Positions 46,379 to 56,601 are shown, counted from the stretch's first letter. The stretch is DNA of 64,000 nt from Actinokineospora sp. NBRC 105648 (GCF_030269645.1 NZ_BSTR01000030.1:28799-92798), one strand, 5' to 3'. Program-made: numbers and translations. The notes: a model not told the origin generated them from the letters alone.

Positions 46379-47581
46379 ATGAGCCCAGCCGATCCCCGAC
46401 CCCGCCGCTCGTCGCCACTGCTGTTGGTCGCCCTCGGCGTCGACAACTTCGGCTCGGGTCTGTTCCTGCCGCTCCCGATCCTCTACGCCATCCAGGTGAT
46501 CGGCCTGCCCCTGGCCACCGCGGGCACCGCGATCACCATCGGCACCTTCCTCGGTGTCTGCGCCCCACCTCTCGCAGGCAGGCTGGTCGACCGCGTTGGT
46601 CCGCGTCGGGTGGTGATCGGCGCCCAGCTCCTCCAAGCCGCGGGCGCGGGGACCTACCTGATCGCTGGTAGCGCTATCCACGTCCTCTTAGCCGCGGCAC
46701 TCCTGGCGATGGGGCAGCAGACGTTCTACAGCGCTGTGTTCGCCTTGATCGCCGACAGCGCGGGTCCTGGGCCGAAGGACCGGACCTTCGCCGTCGCGAG
46801 CATCGTCCGCGGCGCGTCGTTCGGCCTCGGCGCGTTCAGCGCGAGCCTGCTCACCAACTACAGCCTCGCTATCGCGATCGACGGGATCACGTTCCTCGCC
46901 GCAGGCGCGTTGCTCCTCTTCCTGCCGGAAACTCCCCCGCACCCCTCGACAGACGTGCCGGTGAGTGTCTGGCGCAACCGGCCGTTCCTTGCCTTGATCG
47001 GTGTCACGGCCCTCTTCGGACTGACCGTGGACTTCTTCCTGGTCGGCATCCCCGTCTACGTTGTCGAGATCTTGCACGGACCCGCCTGGCTGCCTGGCGC
47101 CATGCTCACGTTGCTCACCGCCGTCGGCACTCTTACCGCGACGCTAGCGATCCGGTTGACCCGCAAGCTCTGGCGTACGACGTCCATGGCCATCGGGGCT
47201 GCCCTCTACCTCTTATGGGCGTTGGCCTCCCTAGCGGCTCTTGCGCTACCGGCCGCGTGGCGTCCCCCGTATCTCCTAGCCGCCACCTTGGTGCTGGTCG
47301 CGGCCAACGTGATCAGCGCGAGAGCCAACGCACTTGCTGAAGCTGCCGCCCCGCGCGCAACGCGCGGGCGTCACCTCGCCGCGTTCCAGTACGCGTTCAC
47401 CGCCGCCGGGATAGCCGCTCCCGGTGTGGTCGCCCTCTTCGCGGTCGCGACGTGGTTGCCGTGGATCATCGTCGCCGCGACCGCCGCCGCGGCTGCCGCC
47501 GCCCTGCCGTGGCTGGCCCGCAAGCTGCCCCGCCACGCCGTCACCGGGGAAGACGCGAATCTCACCACGGGCAACCGGTAG
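46379..47581 (+). CDS. MFS transporter
   Basis: A 400-residue membrane protein with about 12 helices. The loop between helices 2 and 3 carries 'GRLVDRVGPRRVV', the MFS signature of drug/H+ antiporters. A cytosolic loop near residue 195 ('SVWRNRPFLALIG') is typical of actinomycete efflux pumps. GAGGAAG precedes ATG 46379. Substrate unknown; no regulator adjoins it. Confidence 0.88.
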   Translation: MSPADPRPRRSSPLLLVALGVDNFGSGLFLPLPILYAIQVIGLPLATAGTAITIGTFLGVCAPPLAGRLVDRVGPRRVVIGAQLLQAAGAGTYLIAGSAIHVLLAAALLAMGQQTFYSAVFALIADSAGPGPKDRTFAVASIVRGASFGLGAFSASLLTNYSLAIAIDGITFLAAGALLLFLPETPPHPSTDVPVSVWRNRPFLALIGVTALFGLTVDFFLVGIPVYVVEILHGPAWLPGAMLTLLTAVGTLTATLAIRLTRKLWRTTSMAIGAALYLLWALASLAALALPAAWRPPYLLAATLVLVAANVISARANALAEAAAPRATRGRHLAAFQYAFTAAGIAAPGVVALFAVATWLPWIIVAATAAAAAAALPWLARKLPRHAVTGEDANLTTGNR

Positions 47582-47746
47582 CCCACCTACGGCGTTTGAT
47601 CAACCCGGGAGCATCCCACGATCGGGCTAGATCCGGACAAACACCCCAACAATCCGTCGTCGATGTCAGGCCAACGGGTGGACCCGACCGCGGGTTGGGG
47701 ACAACGGTGGCGGGCCAGGCCAGGTGACGGACTAACGTGTACCGGC

Positions 47747-48508
47747 GTGACCGCGACACGCGATCGCCGGAGCGATCTTGACGATGACCACGCCGATCCC
47801 GCGTGGGACGAGCGCCCGATCCTCGGCAGGTCGCGTGGACTGCCTTGGTGGGGCGCGGTACTGCTGGCGTTCGGGTTGGCCGCCGTCGCGGCCGTGATCG
47901 ACATCCAGCTGAAGGACACCCTCGGCACCATCTACCAGGGCTCGTACCTGGTCGGTTGCGTCGCGGCGATCTGCCTGGTGCGCAGGCGGAACCTGTTCGG
48001 CCCGATGGTGCAGCCGCCGCTGGTGTTCGCGGTGACCGCGATCGGGTCGCTGGTCCTGCTGGCGCCGGGCAAGTCCGGCAGCGGGCTCAAGCAGCTGATC
48101 TTCTCGGTCGCCTTCCCGCTGACCAGCAACTTCCCGACCATGGCCCTGGCCACCGGCATCACGGTCGTGCTCGGCGTCGTGCGGCTGTTCATCCAGCGCG
48201 ACCCGAACCCGGCTGTCCGCAAGCGCCCGGTCGGCGAGCACAAGCCCGCCGCCCGCCGCCCCGCGGCCGACCGGGCGGGCAGGGAGGGGACGGCCGCCGC
48301 GAAGGACCGCGCCCCCGCCAAGGACCGCCCGGCGGGCGAGCGCCCGCCCAAGGAGCGCGTGAGCTCCGACCGCCCGGCCAAGCCCCGCGACCCCGCGCGT
48401 TCTCGCGAGGGCGGTCCCGCGGACCGCGAGCCCCGGACGGGCGACCGCAAGCCCCGCGACCCCAACCGCAAACCCCCGGTGCGCCGACCACGCCCCGACG
48501 ACCGCTGA
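47747..48508 (+). CDS. DUF6542-type membrane protein
   Basis: A 253-residue protein. Four hydrophobic segments (residues about 36-55, 70-85, 92-110 and 125-145) follow an acidic N terminus; the last 95 residues are a disordered basic tail rich in Arg, Pro, Lys and Asp. This architecture and the place beside ispH match Rv1111c-type proteins (from memory). A -10-like TAACGT lies eight bases before GTG 47747, so the message may be leaderless. Role unknown. Confidence 0.8.
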   Translation: MTATRDRRSDLDDDHADPAWDERPILGRSRGLPWWGAVLLAFGLAAVAAVIDIQLKDTLGTIYQGSYLVGCVAAICLVRRRNLFGPMVQPPLVFAVTAIGSLVLLAPGKSGSGLKQLIFSVAFPLTSNFPTMALATGITVVLGVVRLFIQRDPNPAVRKRPVGEHKPAARRPAADRAGREGTAAAKDRAPAKDRPAGERPPKERVSSDRPAKPRDPARSREGGPADREPRTGDRKPRDPNRKPPVRRPRPDDR

Positions 48509-49018
48509 GGCCCCCCAGAACGGCCGCTGCGCGACCCGATCACGCCACAGGCAGCTGAACTCGATCACCGCGGACATGTGCCCGTGCAGCCCCGACGAGC
48601 GGCCCGAGCCCCCCACGCGACGGCATGTCAGGCGCAAACGGACACCATCGCGCCGCAGCCGACCGCTGGCCCAAACAGTGTCGCCACCGTCAAGACTCCC
48701 GCCGATACCGATGTCACCACGCGAAAGTGGCTCTGCGCCAAGGACCTTGCCGGCTGGCCCGGGTGCGCCCCTTCGGACCGCTCCCGCAGTGGAGCGCACC
48801 GATAGCGACAACCCAGGCCGACCGGTGATCACGCAGGCCGCGTGATCACGACGCCGCACCGCCTCGTCCTCTCAGCGCGGACAGGGGAGCAGCACGTGGC
48901 CACCGCCCTCCGGGAACTCGGCGTCCACTCCCGCCCTCGGAGCAGTGATCGCCCACCTCCCTGATTCTGATCCGCCCCAGAACGCGCCCGCTGAGGCGGA
49001 CTGGCCGGGCGTTCTACA
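48509..49018. other. 510-bp gap before the ispH terminator
   Basis: No convincing gene. The only notable items are several GATCAC words, including a CGTGATCACG palindrome near 48840-48849 and GGTGATCACG just upstream. Confidence 0.5.
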
Positions 49019-49059
49019 CGAGACCGGCCCCCGTCCACCAGGGACGGGGGCCGGTCTCG
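49019..49059 (-). terminator. terminator of ispH
   Basis: A perfect 18-bp stem (49019-49036 with 49042-49059, core GACCGGCCCCCGTCC) and a 5-nt loop, 10 bases after the ispH stop. Confidence 0.85.
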
Positions 49060-49069
49060 GCGTTCCAGC

Positions 49070-50041
49070 TCAGGCCGGGTTCTCCTTGCTCGCCTTCAGG
49101 TCCCTGCGGAGCTCGGGCGGGAGGGCGAAGGCGATCTTCTCGTTCGCCGTGGTCACCTCGTCCACATCGGCGTACCCGCGCTCGGCCAGCCAGGCCAGCA
49201 GGTCCATCACCAGCGTGTCCGGCACCGAGGCCCCACTGGTCACCCCGACCGTGGTCACACCCTCCAACCAGGACTCGGACACCTCGTGCGCGTAGTCCAC
49301 CAGGTACGACGCCCGGGCGCCGGCCTGCACCGCCACCTCGACCAGCCGCTTGGAGTTCGACGAGTTCTGCGAGCCCACCACCAGCACCAGCTCGCACGCG
49401 GGCGCCATCGCCTTCACCGCCACCTGCCGGTTCTGCGTGGCGTAGCAGATGTCGTCCGACGGCGGGTTCTGCAGCCCCGGGAACCGCTCGCGCAGCTGGT
49501 CGACGCGCTCCATCGTCTCGTCGACCGACAGCGTCGTCTGCGACAGCCAGATGACCTTGGCCGGGTCGCGCACCACGACCTTGTCCACGTCCTCGGCCTT
49601 GTCGACCAGCTGGACGTGCTCGGGTGCCTCGCCCGCGGTGCCCTCGACCTCCTCGTGGCCCTCGTGCCCGATCAGCAGGATGTCGTAGTCGTCCTTGGCG
49701 AACCGCTTCGCCTCGAAGTGGACCTTGGTGACCAGCGGGCAGGTCGCGTCGATCGTGCGCAGGTTGCGCGCCGCCGCCTGCTCGTGCACGACCGGGGCCA
49801 CCCCGTGCGCGGAGAACACCACCAGCGCGCCCTCGGGGACCTCGTCGGCCTCCTCGACGAAGATCGCGCCGCGTTCGCGCAGGGTCTCGACGACGTGGCG
49901 GTTGTGGACGATCTCCTTGCGCACGTAGACCGGCGGGCCGTAGGTCTCCAGCGCCTTCTCGACGGTGATGACCGCCCGGTCGACACCGGCGCAGTAGCCA
50001 CGCGGCTTGGCCAGCAGGACGCGCTTGGTGGGGGCACTCAT
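49070..50041 (-). CDS. ispH: 4-hydroxy-3-methylbut-2-enyl diphosphate reductase IspH
   Basis: A 323-residue Fe-S enzyme that makes IPP and DMAPP, the last step of the MEP isoprenoid path. Three conserved cluster cysteines are in '[12 protein letters not shown]', '[12 protein letters not shown]' and '[10 protein letters not shown]'. 'VFSAHGVAP' and '[10 protein letters not shown]' are substrate loops. ATG 50041 is 79 bases from the divergent gene's ATG. A strong hairpin ends the gene. Confidence 0.95.
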   Translation of the reverse strand: MSAPTKRVLLAKPRGYCAGVDRAVITVEKALETYGPPVYVRKEIVHNRHVVETLRERGAIFVEEADEVPEGALVVFSAHGVAPVVHEQAAARNLRTIDATCPLVTKVHFEAKRFAKDDYDILLIGHEGHEEVEGTAGEAPEHVQLVDKAEDVDKVVVRDPAKVIWLSQTTLSVDETMERVDQLRERFPGLQNPPSDDICYATQNRQVAVKAMAPACELVLVVGSQNSSNSKRLVEVAVQAGARASYLVDYAHEVSESWLEGVTTVGVTSGASVPDTLVMDLLAWLAERGYADVDEVTTANEKIAFALPPELRRDLKASKENPA

Positions 50042-50119
50042 GCCGTCCAGGGTACGGCGCGGCCCGGTGTGGCCCGGGCCTCGCTGTGCAGAACGCCCGG
50101 ACTCAGGCAGGCTAGGGGC

Positions 50120-50806
50120 ATGAAGTCTCTCCCCCTGCCGCTGCGCGTGGCGGCTGGGCTCGCCGTCACCGCGGTCGAACGCGCGCGCGACCTGCCGACC
50201 CGGATCGCGGGGCTGCCGGTGACCGTGGCCAGCCAAGCCCTGCAGGTGTCGATGCGGGTGCAGCAGCACGTCACCGAGCTGGCCATCAAGGGCGACGAGG
50301 CGCTGGCGGCGCTGCGACCGGCCGACGAGAGCCCGGAGTGGGCCACCTTCGACGAGGACTCCGAGGACACCGAGACCACCGCCGCCGGCTACGACGCGTC
50401 CCGCCCGGCGTTCGACCGGGTCACCGAGGACGACCTGGCCGACTTCGACGAGGACCTCGAGGACGAGACCGACCCGGCAGGCGAGACCGCTGTCTTCGAC
50501 GACACCGATGATGCTGATGACACAGACGAGATCGCGCGATTGAGTGAGCCCGTCACCGAGGGTGGCGTGACCGAGGTCGTAGTCGACGTCGCCGACCCGT
50601 GGGAGCAGGAGGGCGAAGCGAGCACCGCGCCGGACTCCGTGCCCAACTACGACGAGCTCTCCCTGGCCCAGCTGCGCGCTCGGCTGCGCTCGTTCTCCGC
50701 GGACACCCTCGAGGACCTGCTCGCCTACGAGCGCGCGGGCGCCAACCGCCCCTCGTTCGTGGGAATGCTGACCCGCCGCATCGCCACGGTGCGCGACCAG
50801 ACGTGA
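50120..50806 (+). CDS. lipid-droplet-associated-type protein upstream of xseA
   Basis: A 228-residue protein with a helical N-terminal 60 residues ('[20 protein letters not shown]', amphipathic), a long acidic disordered centre (D/E-rich, about 75-150), and a helical tail ('[20 protein letters not shown]'). It matches the Rv1109c-type proteins called lipid-droplet-associated (from memory). It overlaps xseA by GTGA and so leads the xseAB operon. Confidence 0.8.
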   Translation: MKSLPLPLRVAAGLAVTAVERARDLPTRIAGLPVTVASQALQVSMRVQQHVTELAIKGDEALAALRPADESPEWATFDEDSEDTETTAAGYDASRPAFDRVTEDDLADFDEDLEDETDPAGETAVFDDTDDADDTDEIARLSEPVTEGGVTEVVVDVADPWEQEGEASTAPDSVPNYDELSLAQLRARLRSFSADTLEDLLAYERAGANRPSFVGMLTRRIATVRDQT

Positions 50807-52047
50807 CCGGACCGACCGCCGAGGAACCCTGGCCCGTCCGCACCGTCGCCCGCAAGATCGCCGACTGGGTCAACCGGCTCGGCACCGTGTGGGTCGAGGG
50901 CCAGCTCACCCAGATCTCCGCCCGCCCGGGCACCGGCACGGCGTTCCTGACGCTGCGCGACCCGGCCGCTGACGTGTCGATGACGGTCACCTGCTCGACG
51001 CAGATGCTCCGCAGCCACGAGCCGCCGCTCACCGACGGCACCCGGGTCGTCGTGCACGCGAAGCCGACGTTCTTCCTCAACCGCGGCACGCTGAGCCTGC
51101 GCGCCGACGAGATCCGCGCGGTCGGCATCGGCGAACTGCTCGCCCGCATCGAACGGCTGCGCAGGCTGCTGGCCGCCGAGGGCCTGTTCGACCCGCGCCG
51201 CAAGCGCCGCCCGCCGTTCCTGCCCGCCAAGATCGGCCTGATCACCGGCCGCGCCTCGGCCGCCGAGCGCGACGTGCTGGTCAACGCCAAGGCGCGCTGG
51301 CCCGCGGTGGACTTCCGGGTGGAGAACGTCGCGGTGCAGGGCGCGCTGGCGGTGCCGCAGATCTTGGACGCGCTGTCCGCTTTGGACCGCGACCCCGCCG
51401 TCGAGGTCATCGTGATCGCCCGCGGCGGCGGCAGCGTCGAGGACCTCCTCCCGTTCTCCGACGAGGCGCTGTGCCGCGCGGTGTCCGACTGCCGCACCCC
51501 GGTGCTCAGCGCGATCGGCCACGAGCCGGACACCCCGCTGCTCGACCACGTCGCCGACCTGCGCTGCTCCACCCCGACCGACGCGGGCAAGCGCGTGGTC
51601 CCCGACGTCGCCGAGGAGTCCGCGCGGGTGCGGCAGCTGCGCGACCGGGCCCGGCGGGCACTGCACGGATGGGTGGACCGCGAGGTCCGGCTGCTCGCGC
51701 AGCTGCGCAGCCGCCCGGTCCTGGCCGACCCGCTGACGCCGCTGCTGCGCCGGGGCGAACAGGTGGATTCACTGGTCGAACGGAGCCGTCGGGCGCTGCT
51801 CGGCAGGCTCGCCGAGGAGAAGGCGGCGCTCACCGCCACGCGAGCCCGCTTGACGACCCTCGGGCCAGCCGCCACTCTTGCCCGTGGGTATGCGGTCGTA
51901 CAGCACACCGATGCCGATGGGACTCCCCGCGTTCTCCGCTCCACCGAGGACGCGCCGGAGGGTGCCCGCCTGCGCATCCGGCTCACCGACGGCGCCCTGC
52001 ACGCGGTCGTCACCGGCGACCGGGAACCGGCTGCCGAAGGGAGTTAG
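50803..52047 (+). CDS. xseA: exodeoxyribonuclease VII large subunit XseA
   Basis: A 414-residue protein: OB-fold '[20 protein letters not shown]' (residues about 30-100), then catalytic '[19 protein letters not shown]', '[21 protein letters not shown]' split in function, '[19 protein letters not shown]' and coiled coil. With XseB it digests single strands at both ends. The GTG 50803 start overlaps the previous stop. Confidence 0.94.
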   Translation: MTGPTAEEPWPVRTVARKIADWVNRLGTVWVEGQLTQISARPGTGTAFLTLRDPAADVSMTVTCSTQMLRSHEPPLTDGTRVVVHAKPTFFLNRGTLSLRADEIRAVGIGELLARIERLRRLLAAEGLFDPRRKRRPPFLPAKIGLITGRASAAERDVLVNAKARWPAVDFRVENVAVQGALAVPQILDALSALDRDPAVEVIVIARGGGSVEDLLPFSDEALCRAVSDCRTPVLSAIGHEPDTPLLDHVADLRCSTPTDAGKRVVPDVAEESARVRQLRDRARRALHGWVDREVRLLAQLRSRPVLADPLTPLLRRGEQVDSLVERSRRALLGRLAEEKAALTATRARLTTLGPAATLARGYAVVQHTDADGTPRVLRSTEDAPEGARLRIRLTDGALHAVVTGDREPAAEGS

Positions 52048-52048
52048 C

Positions 52049-52459
52049 GTGGCCAGGCCCGCCAGGGAACCCACGTTCCTCCCGCTGACCCTGTCCACCG
52101 TCGGCACCGTGTGCCGCCAGACCGGCGGCGCCGAAATGGTCCAGGCCATTGCCCGCCGAGCGGACGCGGCGGCGGCCGAGTGCTGGGCGGCGCTGCTCGC
52201 GGGCTGCGACGCCCCGGGCAGGCACCAACTGCCGAACCGGCTGCGCGAGCTGTCCCGAGCGACGGCGGCGTTCGCGGGCGAGCAGTGGTGGCAGACGACC
52301 TGCCACCCGGCCCGCATCGACGGCGCCCGCACCGAGATCGAGGAAGCGGTCGCCGAACGCGACGGCGCCGACTTCGCCGAGGCCTTCATCGGCTACGACC
52401 AGGCGGTCGCCACCGCCCTGGTCCGAGCCCACAACCGACTTGGGAGCCCGACCCGGTGA
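52049..52459 (+). CDS. hypothetical protein encoded between xseA and xseB
   Basis: A 136-residue helical protein without cysteine motifs. '[20 protein letters not shown]', '[20 protein letters not shown]' and '[20 protein letters not shown]' are amphipathic helices. AAGGGAG precedes GTG 52049. The GTGA overlap with xseB shows it belongs to the operon. It is not a standard ExoVII component; function unknown. Confidence 0.72.
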   Translation: MARPAREPTFLPLTLSTVGTVCRQTGGAEMVQAIARRADAAAAECWAALLAGCDAPGRHQLPNRLRELSRATAAFAGEQWWQTTCHPARIDGARTEIEEAVAERDGADFAEAFIGYDQAVATALVRAHNRLGSPTR

Positions 52460-52656
52460 GCGAACCCGGATACGAACAGGCCCGCGACGAACTGGCCGCG
52501 GTGGTCGCGAAGCTGGAGGCGGGCGGACTGTCCCTTGAGGACTCCCTAACCCTGTGGGAACGCGGCGAGGCCCTGGCCAAGATCTGCGACCGCCACCTGG
52601 CAGGCGCCCGCGAACGAGTCGAGACGGCCCTAGCCGCCGCCGAAGCCGAGGACTGA
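52456..52656 (+). CDS. xseB: exodeoxyribonuclease VII small subunit XseB
   Basis: A 66-residue protein with the family pattern '[20 protein letters not shown]' plus '[15 protein letters not shown]'. Two helices that bind the XseA coiled coil. GTG 52456 overlaps the previous stop. Confidence 0.93.
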   Translation: MSEPGYEQARDELAAVVAKLEAGGLSLEDSLTLWERGEALAKICDRHLAGARERVETALAAAEAED

Positions 52657-52890
52657 CCCCGCCTACCGGCACTAGTCGCATCCGCCGTTGGCCCGATGCG
52701 CTGCGGACAACACCCTTGTTGATCGCCCGAAGACTCGGCAGAGTCGGCGGCCGGGCGCGTCGTGATTGGTGAACACGCCACAGAGTCGATCACCGTCGCG
52801 CGATCACAGCGCGTTGGTCACGGGGTGTGCGCTCTGGGTAACACCATCCCGGCGAAGACAATACGCAGTACGCCTGAGAGAGGGACAGCC

Positions 52891-53301
52891 GTGGCAAGCC
52901 TCGACTTCGCGATGTTGGCGGAATTCGCCGAGTTGGACTCCGCCGGTCTGCTCACAGTCGTCGGCGGCGGCTTCGATCGCATCGAGGTCAGGTCGCCCGG
53001 CCTGGTCCAGCAGGTGCACTTGGTCATGCGTTTCGAACTGGGACAGGGTAAGACATAGGTCAGCTTCGGGGTGCGTGTCGTCACCCCGAGTGATGACGAT
53101 CTGAAGGTGGAGATCTCTGGCCTGGCCACGACCGGGCTGCTCGAGACCGAGAACCCGGGCAAACGGTACGCCCCGACGGTCCTCCCCCTCGGATTTCAGG
53201 TCTCAGTCTCTGGCTCGTGCAGCATCGATGTCGAGCTCGACGGCCACACCGTCGGCTCAGTGCCATTCGATGTTCGTGTCGCGGCTGGGGGTGTGGGTTG
53301 A
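52891..53301 (+). pseudogene. DUF6941-like gene interrupted by an amber codon
   Basis: The frame from GTG 52891 ('ASLDFAMLAEFAELDSAGLL', 'VVGGGFDRIEV') stops at TAG 53056-53058 right after 'RFELGQGKT'. It continues in the same frame as 'SFGVRVVTPSDDDL' through 'VELDGHTVGSVPFDV' to the stop at 53301. The complete product would be about 136 residues, like other DUF6941-type actinobacterial proteins. One nonsense change most simply explains it; read-through is unlikely. Confidence 0.78.
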
Positions 53302-53302
53302 G

Positions 53303-53539
53303 ATGCACCTGTTGTTCTCGCAGCACGCACGCAGACGCATGCGCCAACGGAATATCACAGAGGGTGAAGTAAGGGCCTGTCTGACCGACTATCGGACTCG
53401 CATCGTGGGAGTCACCAGTTCGGTCTGCATTGCCGACGCTGGAACACGTAGTCTGAAGGTCGTTGTTGCAGCGGACAGGGATGGCGACACCGAGAGATTC
53501 ATCATCACGACCGCGTGGAGGGGCGACGATGACAACTAG
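53303..53539 (+). CDS. DUF4258-type putative toxin
   Basis: A 78-residue basic protein starting two bases after the pseudogene stop. The start 'LFSQHARRRMRQRNITEGEV' is the DUF4258 signature (RelE-like RNase fold), with 'TAWRGDD' at the end. DUF4258 genes often pair with DUF2283; here they overlap by 11 bp. A type II TA pair is inferred; no RNase residues can be confirmed. Confidence 0.72.
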   Translation: MHLLFSQHARRRMRQRNITEGEVRACLTDYRTRIVGVTSSVCIADAGTRSLKVVVAADRDGDTERFIITTAWRGDDDN

Positions 53540-53858
53540 CCAGCGCATCTCGCTGGAGATCGATCAAGAGGCTGGTGCCGCATACCTTCAGTTCCTTGAC
53601 TCCGCGGTCACCCGGAGCGTTGAGTTCAGTGACAGCATCGTCGTCGACCTGGACGAGCACGATGTGGCCGTGGGTATCGAGGTCCTCGATCTGAACATCT
53701 CCGTGCCGCTGGACGAACTAGCCGCGAAGCACCACATCCGGACCGAGTCCCTCGCTGTCCTGGTGCAGGCCCTGAGGTCGTCGAGCCCAGCCAACACCTA
53801 TGCCGCGGGCTCGCATGCCGGCCCCGGACTGCCTCAACCGCGCATCCTGACCTCGTAA
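53529..53858 (+). CDS. DUF2283 protein (putative antitoxin)
   Basis: A 109-residue protein. 'IDQEAGAAYLQFLDS' with 'VVDLDEHDVAVGIEVLDL' is the DUF2283 beta-hairpin pattern. The last 25 residues are Pro/Gly-rich. It starts inside the previous gene (ATG 53529), so the two are translationally coupled. Role as the partner of the DUF4258 protein is inferred. Confidence 0.75.
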   Translation: MTTSQRISLEIDQEAGAAYLQFLDSAVTRSVEFSDSIVVDLDEHDVAVGIEVLDLNISVPLDELAAKHHIRTESLAVLVQALRSSSPANTYAAGSHAGPGLPQPRILTS

Positions 53859-54081
53859 CTGCGGCACGCCCGCCACAGGCCGTTGGCGACTCCCAACGGC
53901 AGCACCTATCGCGGCGCGGCTACCGTTCCCGAGCGCACAGAGGCTTCCCTGCGGTCAACGACGTGCCAATCCGAGCTCACGCGGGCGGACTGAGCGCCAG
54001 CACCAGCGCACACCAAGCACACGCCACAGCTCACCCCCAAGGGCCAAACCGCGACACGCCAACGGGTTGCGCCATTCAGGT

Positions 54082-54654
54082 TTACCGCTTCACAGGCGCG
54101 GCAGCCAGATACGCCCGCGCCAGCGCCCGGAACTCCTCCTCGTCCCCGGTCCCGGTGATCAACACCGTCGCCCCCGACACCGACGTCGCCCACGCGAGCT
54201 CCGAGCGCCGACCCGGGTAAACAGTCCACTGTGTACCGTCGACGTCCACCACCCCGCTGGACCCCGACGAGGCACCCGTCTCCGCCGCCACCAGTTCCGG
54301 TACCGAGGCCGCCGACTGGCTCAGCTGCACGAACCGCCCCGGGGTCAGCCAACCGGCTCGGACCACCACCGATACCGGTTCGACCCGGCCCGTGGAGGAC
54401 GAGTTCGCTCGCCACGGGGCGGGCACCGCGGGCACCCGGACCGGGAAGTCCACCACCGCCGCCGCGCGCTGGAGCGAGTCCGCCGCGTCCACCGACGGGG
54501 CGGTCGACGGGTCCGCCGTCGGCGTCCCGGGGCTGAACGCGCAGCCGCGGTTGGCGAACATCAGCGCGCCGATGATCAGGAGCAGCGCGACCAGCGAGAG
54601 GACCATGTCGCGCGGGCCCTGGTTGAGCCGGGATTTGGCAGCCACGCCACCCAT
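54082..54654 (-). CDS. DUF4245 membrane-anchored protein
   Basis: A 190-residue protein with one N-terminal transmembrane helix ('MVLSLVALLLIIGALMFA') and an extracytoplasmic DUF4245 domain ('RVEPVSVVVRAGWLTPGRFV', 'YPGRRSELAWATSVSGATVL'). It is divergent from glpX, as in mycobacteria (Rv1100, from memory). ATG 54654 is a good start. Function unknown. Confidence 0.85.
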   Translation of the reverse strand: MGGVAAKSRLNQGPRDMVLSLVALLLIIGALMFANRGCAFSPGTPTADPSTAPSVDAADSLQRAAAVVDFPVRVPAVPAPWRANSSSTGRVEPVSVVVRAGWLTPGRFVQLSQSAASVPELVAAETGASSGSSGVVDVDGTQWTVYPGRRSELAWATSVSGATVLITGTGDEEEFRALARAYLAAAPVKR

Positions 54655-54778
54655 CGTCGCAAATGCCCCGCCGTGACGAGCGGCACGGCCGCGGTCGTAC
54701 CCAGGTATACGGCCTGATCTGGGAGGATGCGGATTGGTCTGCCACCAAGGCAGGCCGCCCGCCGATCCGGGAGGCTTT

Positions 54779-55840
54779 ATGAGCACGTCCACCAGCGCCA
54801 ACGCCGCGCGCCGCCGGGAAGCACCCGACCGCAACCTCGCGCTGGAACTGGTACGCGTCACCGAGGCCGCCGCGATGGCCGCGGGCCGCTGGGTCGGCCG
54901 GGGCGACAAGAACGGCGGCGACCAAGCCGCCGTCGACGCCATGCGCAAGCTGGTCGGCACCGTGTCGATGCGCGGCGTGGTGGTCATCGGGGAGGGCGAG
55001 AAGGACGAGGCGCCCATGCTCTACAACGGCGAGGAGGTCGGCAACGGCGACGGGCCGGACTGCGACGTCGCGGTCGACCCGATCGACGGCACCACGCTGA
55101 TGTCCAAGGGCATGCCCAACGCGATCGCGGTGCTGGCGGTGGCCGAGCGGGGCGCGATGTTCGACCCGTCCGCGGTGTTCTACATGGAGAAGCTCGCCGT
55201 CGGCCCGGAGGCCGCCGACGTCGTCGACATCACCGTCCCGGTCGCGGAGAACATCCGCCGGGTCGCCAGGGCCAAGAGCACCGACGTCTCCGACGTGACG
55301 GTCTGCATCCTCGACCGCCCCCGGCACGACGGCCTGGTCAAGGAGGTCCGCGAGGCGGGCGCGCGGATCCACTTCATCTCCGACGGCGACGTCGCGGGCG
55401 CGATCTCCGCCGCCCGCCCGAACACCGGTGTCGACCTGCTGCTGGGCATCGGCGGCACCCCGGAGGGCATCATCGCCGCGGCGGCGCTCAAGTGCATGGG
55501 CGGGGCCATCCAGGGCAAGCTGTGGCCCAAGGACGACGCCGAGCGCGGCCGGGCCATCGACGCGGGCCACGACCTCGACCGGGTCCTGCTCACCGACGAC
55601 CTGGTCCGCGGCGACAACGTCTTCTTCTGCGCCACCGGCATCACCGACGGTGACCTCCTGCGCGGCGTGCACTACCGATCGGGTGGTTGTACGACGCAGT
55701 CCATCGTGATGCGGTCCAAGTCCGGCACAGTGCGCATGATCGATGGCTTCCACCGCCTCACCAAGCTGCGCGAGTACTCCTCGGTCGACTTCGACCGCCA
55801 GGGCGACACCGAGGACGACGGCATCCCGCCGCTGCCGTAG
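54779..55840 (+). CDS. glpX: fructose-1,6-bisphosphatase class II GlpX
   Basis: A 353-residue metal-dependent phosphatase of gluconeogenesis. '[15 protein letters not shown]' and '[15 protein letters not shown]' are the class II metal-binding blocks; '[20 protein letters not shown]' is near the C terminus. GGGAGG is four bases upstream of ATG 54779. It is followed closely by the L,D-transpeptidase gene. Confidence 0.95.
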   Translation: MSTSTSANAARRREAPDRNLALELVRVTEAAAMAAGRWVGRGDKNGGDQAAVDAMRKLVGTVSMRGVVVIGEGEKDEAPMLYNGEEVGNGDGPDCDVAVDPIDGTTLMSKGMPNAIAVLAVAERGAMFDPSAVFYMEKLAVGPEAADVVDITVPVAENIRRVARAKSTDVSDVTVCILDRPRHDGLVKEVREAGARIHFISDGDVAGAISAARPNTGVDLLLGIGGTPEGIIAAAALKCMGGAIQGKLWPKDDAERGRAIDAGHDLDRVLLTDDLVRGDNVFFCATGITDGDLLRGVHYRSGGCTTQSIVMRSKSGTVRMIDGFHRLTKLREYSSVDFDRQGDTEDDGIPPLP

Positions 55841-55865
55841 GTAACGGTTGGGTCGCGCGGGACAA

Positions 55866-55924
55866 CCTCGCTCGCCCCAGGGGCGTCACAGCCATCGACG
55901 GGTATTCCCCTGGGGCAGGCGAGG
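55866..55924 (+). promoter_or_regulatory. hairpin hiding the L,D-transpeptidase ribosome-binding site
   Basis: CCTCGC..GCCCCAGGGG (55866-55883) pairs with CCCCTGGGGC..GCGAGG (55907-55924): 10 bp, a small mismatch and 6 bp more. The 3' arm covers the first half of the GAGGAG ribosome-binding site at 55921-55926, seven bases before ATG 55933. Translation may be conditional. Confidence 0.5.
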
Positions 55925-55932
55925 AGCCGTAT

Positions 55933-56601
55933 ATGCAGGTCAACAGGCTGATCCTGGGCGCGGCGGTGGCCGCGACCGCGCTGCTGTCCGCGTGTGGCAC
56001 GAGCGAGGGCGCCCCCGCGGCGCAACCCGCGACGTCCACCACGACGACGACCACCAGCGCGGCCCCCACGACCATGGTCCAGCCCACGACCACCACGGTC
56101 GAGCCGACCACGACAACCACCACGGTCGCCCCCACCACCACGCGGCCGACGACCACCACGACGAAGCCCAAGCCGACCACGACCACCACGAAGCCGAAGC
56201 CCAAGCCGACGACCGCGACACCCAAGCCCCCGCCGCCCCCGGCCATCGCCGGTGTCCCGTGCGCGAGCACGGTGGACGCGTGCATCGACCTGTCGGCGAA
56301 CAAGACGTGGCTGCTCAAGGACGGCAAGGTCGTCTACGGCCCGGCCCCGATCACCAGCGGCCGCCCCGGCTACCTGACCCCGCCGGGAACCTTCCGCGTG
56401 CAGTGGAAGGACATCGACCACAAGAGCCGCGAGTTCAACGACGCGCCGATGCCGTTCTCGGTCTTCTTCAACGGCGGCATCGCCTTCCACCAGGGCAGCC
56501 TCAGTGCCAAGTCGCACGGCTGCATCCACCTGTCGGCCGCCGCGGCGAAGACCTACTACAACGCACTCGCCGTCGGCGACGTCGTGCAGGTCGTGCCGTA
56601 A
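55933..56601 (+). CDS. L,D-transpeptidase lipoprotein (YkuD)
   Basis: A 222-residue cell-wall enzyme. Signal peptide with lipobox LSAC at residue about 21, then a 75-residue Thr/Pro/Lys linker ('TTTTTTSAAPTTM' and similar) that crosses the wall. The YkuD domain (about 110-222) has 'FHQGSL...KSHGCIHLS'; the Cys is the nucleophile and His is in HxxxSHGC. The residue after Ile is His rather than the commoner Arg; such variants exist. Hairpin upstream, terminator downstream. Confidence 0.93.
   Translation: MQVNRLILGAAVAATALLSACGTSEGAPAAQPATSTTTTTTSAAPTTMVQPTTTTVEPTTTTTTVAPTTTRPTTTTTKPKPTTTTTKPKPKPTTATPKPPPPPAIAGVPCASTVDACIDLSANKTWLLKDGKVVYGPAPITSGRPGYLTPPGTFRVQWKDIDHKSREFNDAPMPFSVFFNGGIAFHQGSLSAKSHGCIHLSAAAAKTYYNALAVGDVVQVVP

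Noticed and set aside
46379..47581. MFS transporter as the lanthipeptide exporter
   Set aside because: It is 2.2 kb away beyond rmuC and the C-rich gap, on the other strand, and class III peptides normally use ABC exporters.
48576..48845. 89-codon frame after the DUF6542 gene
   Set aside because: Pro/Arg-rich with no start signals; likely chance.
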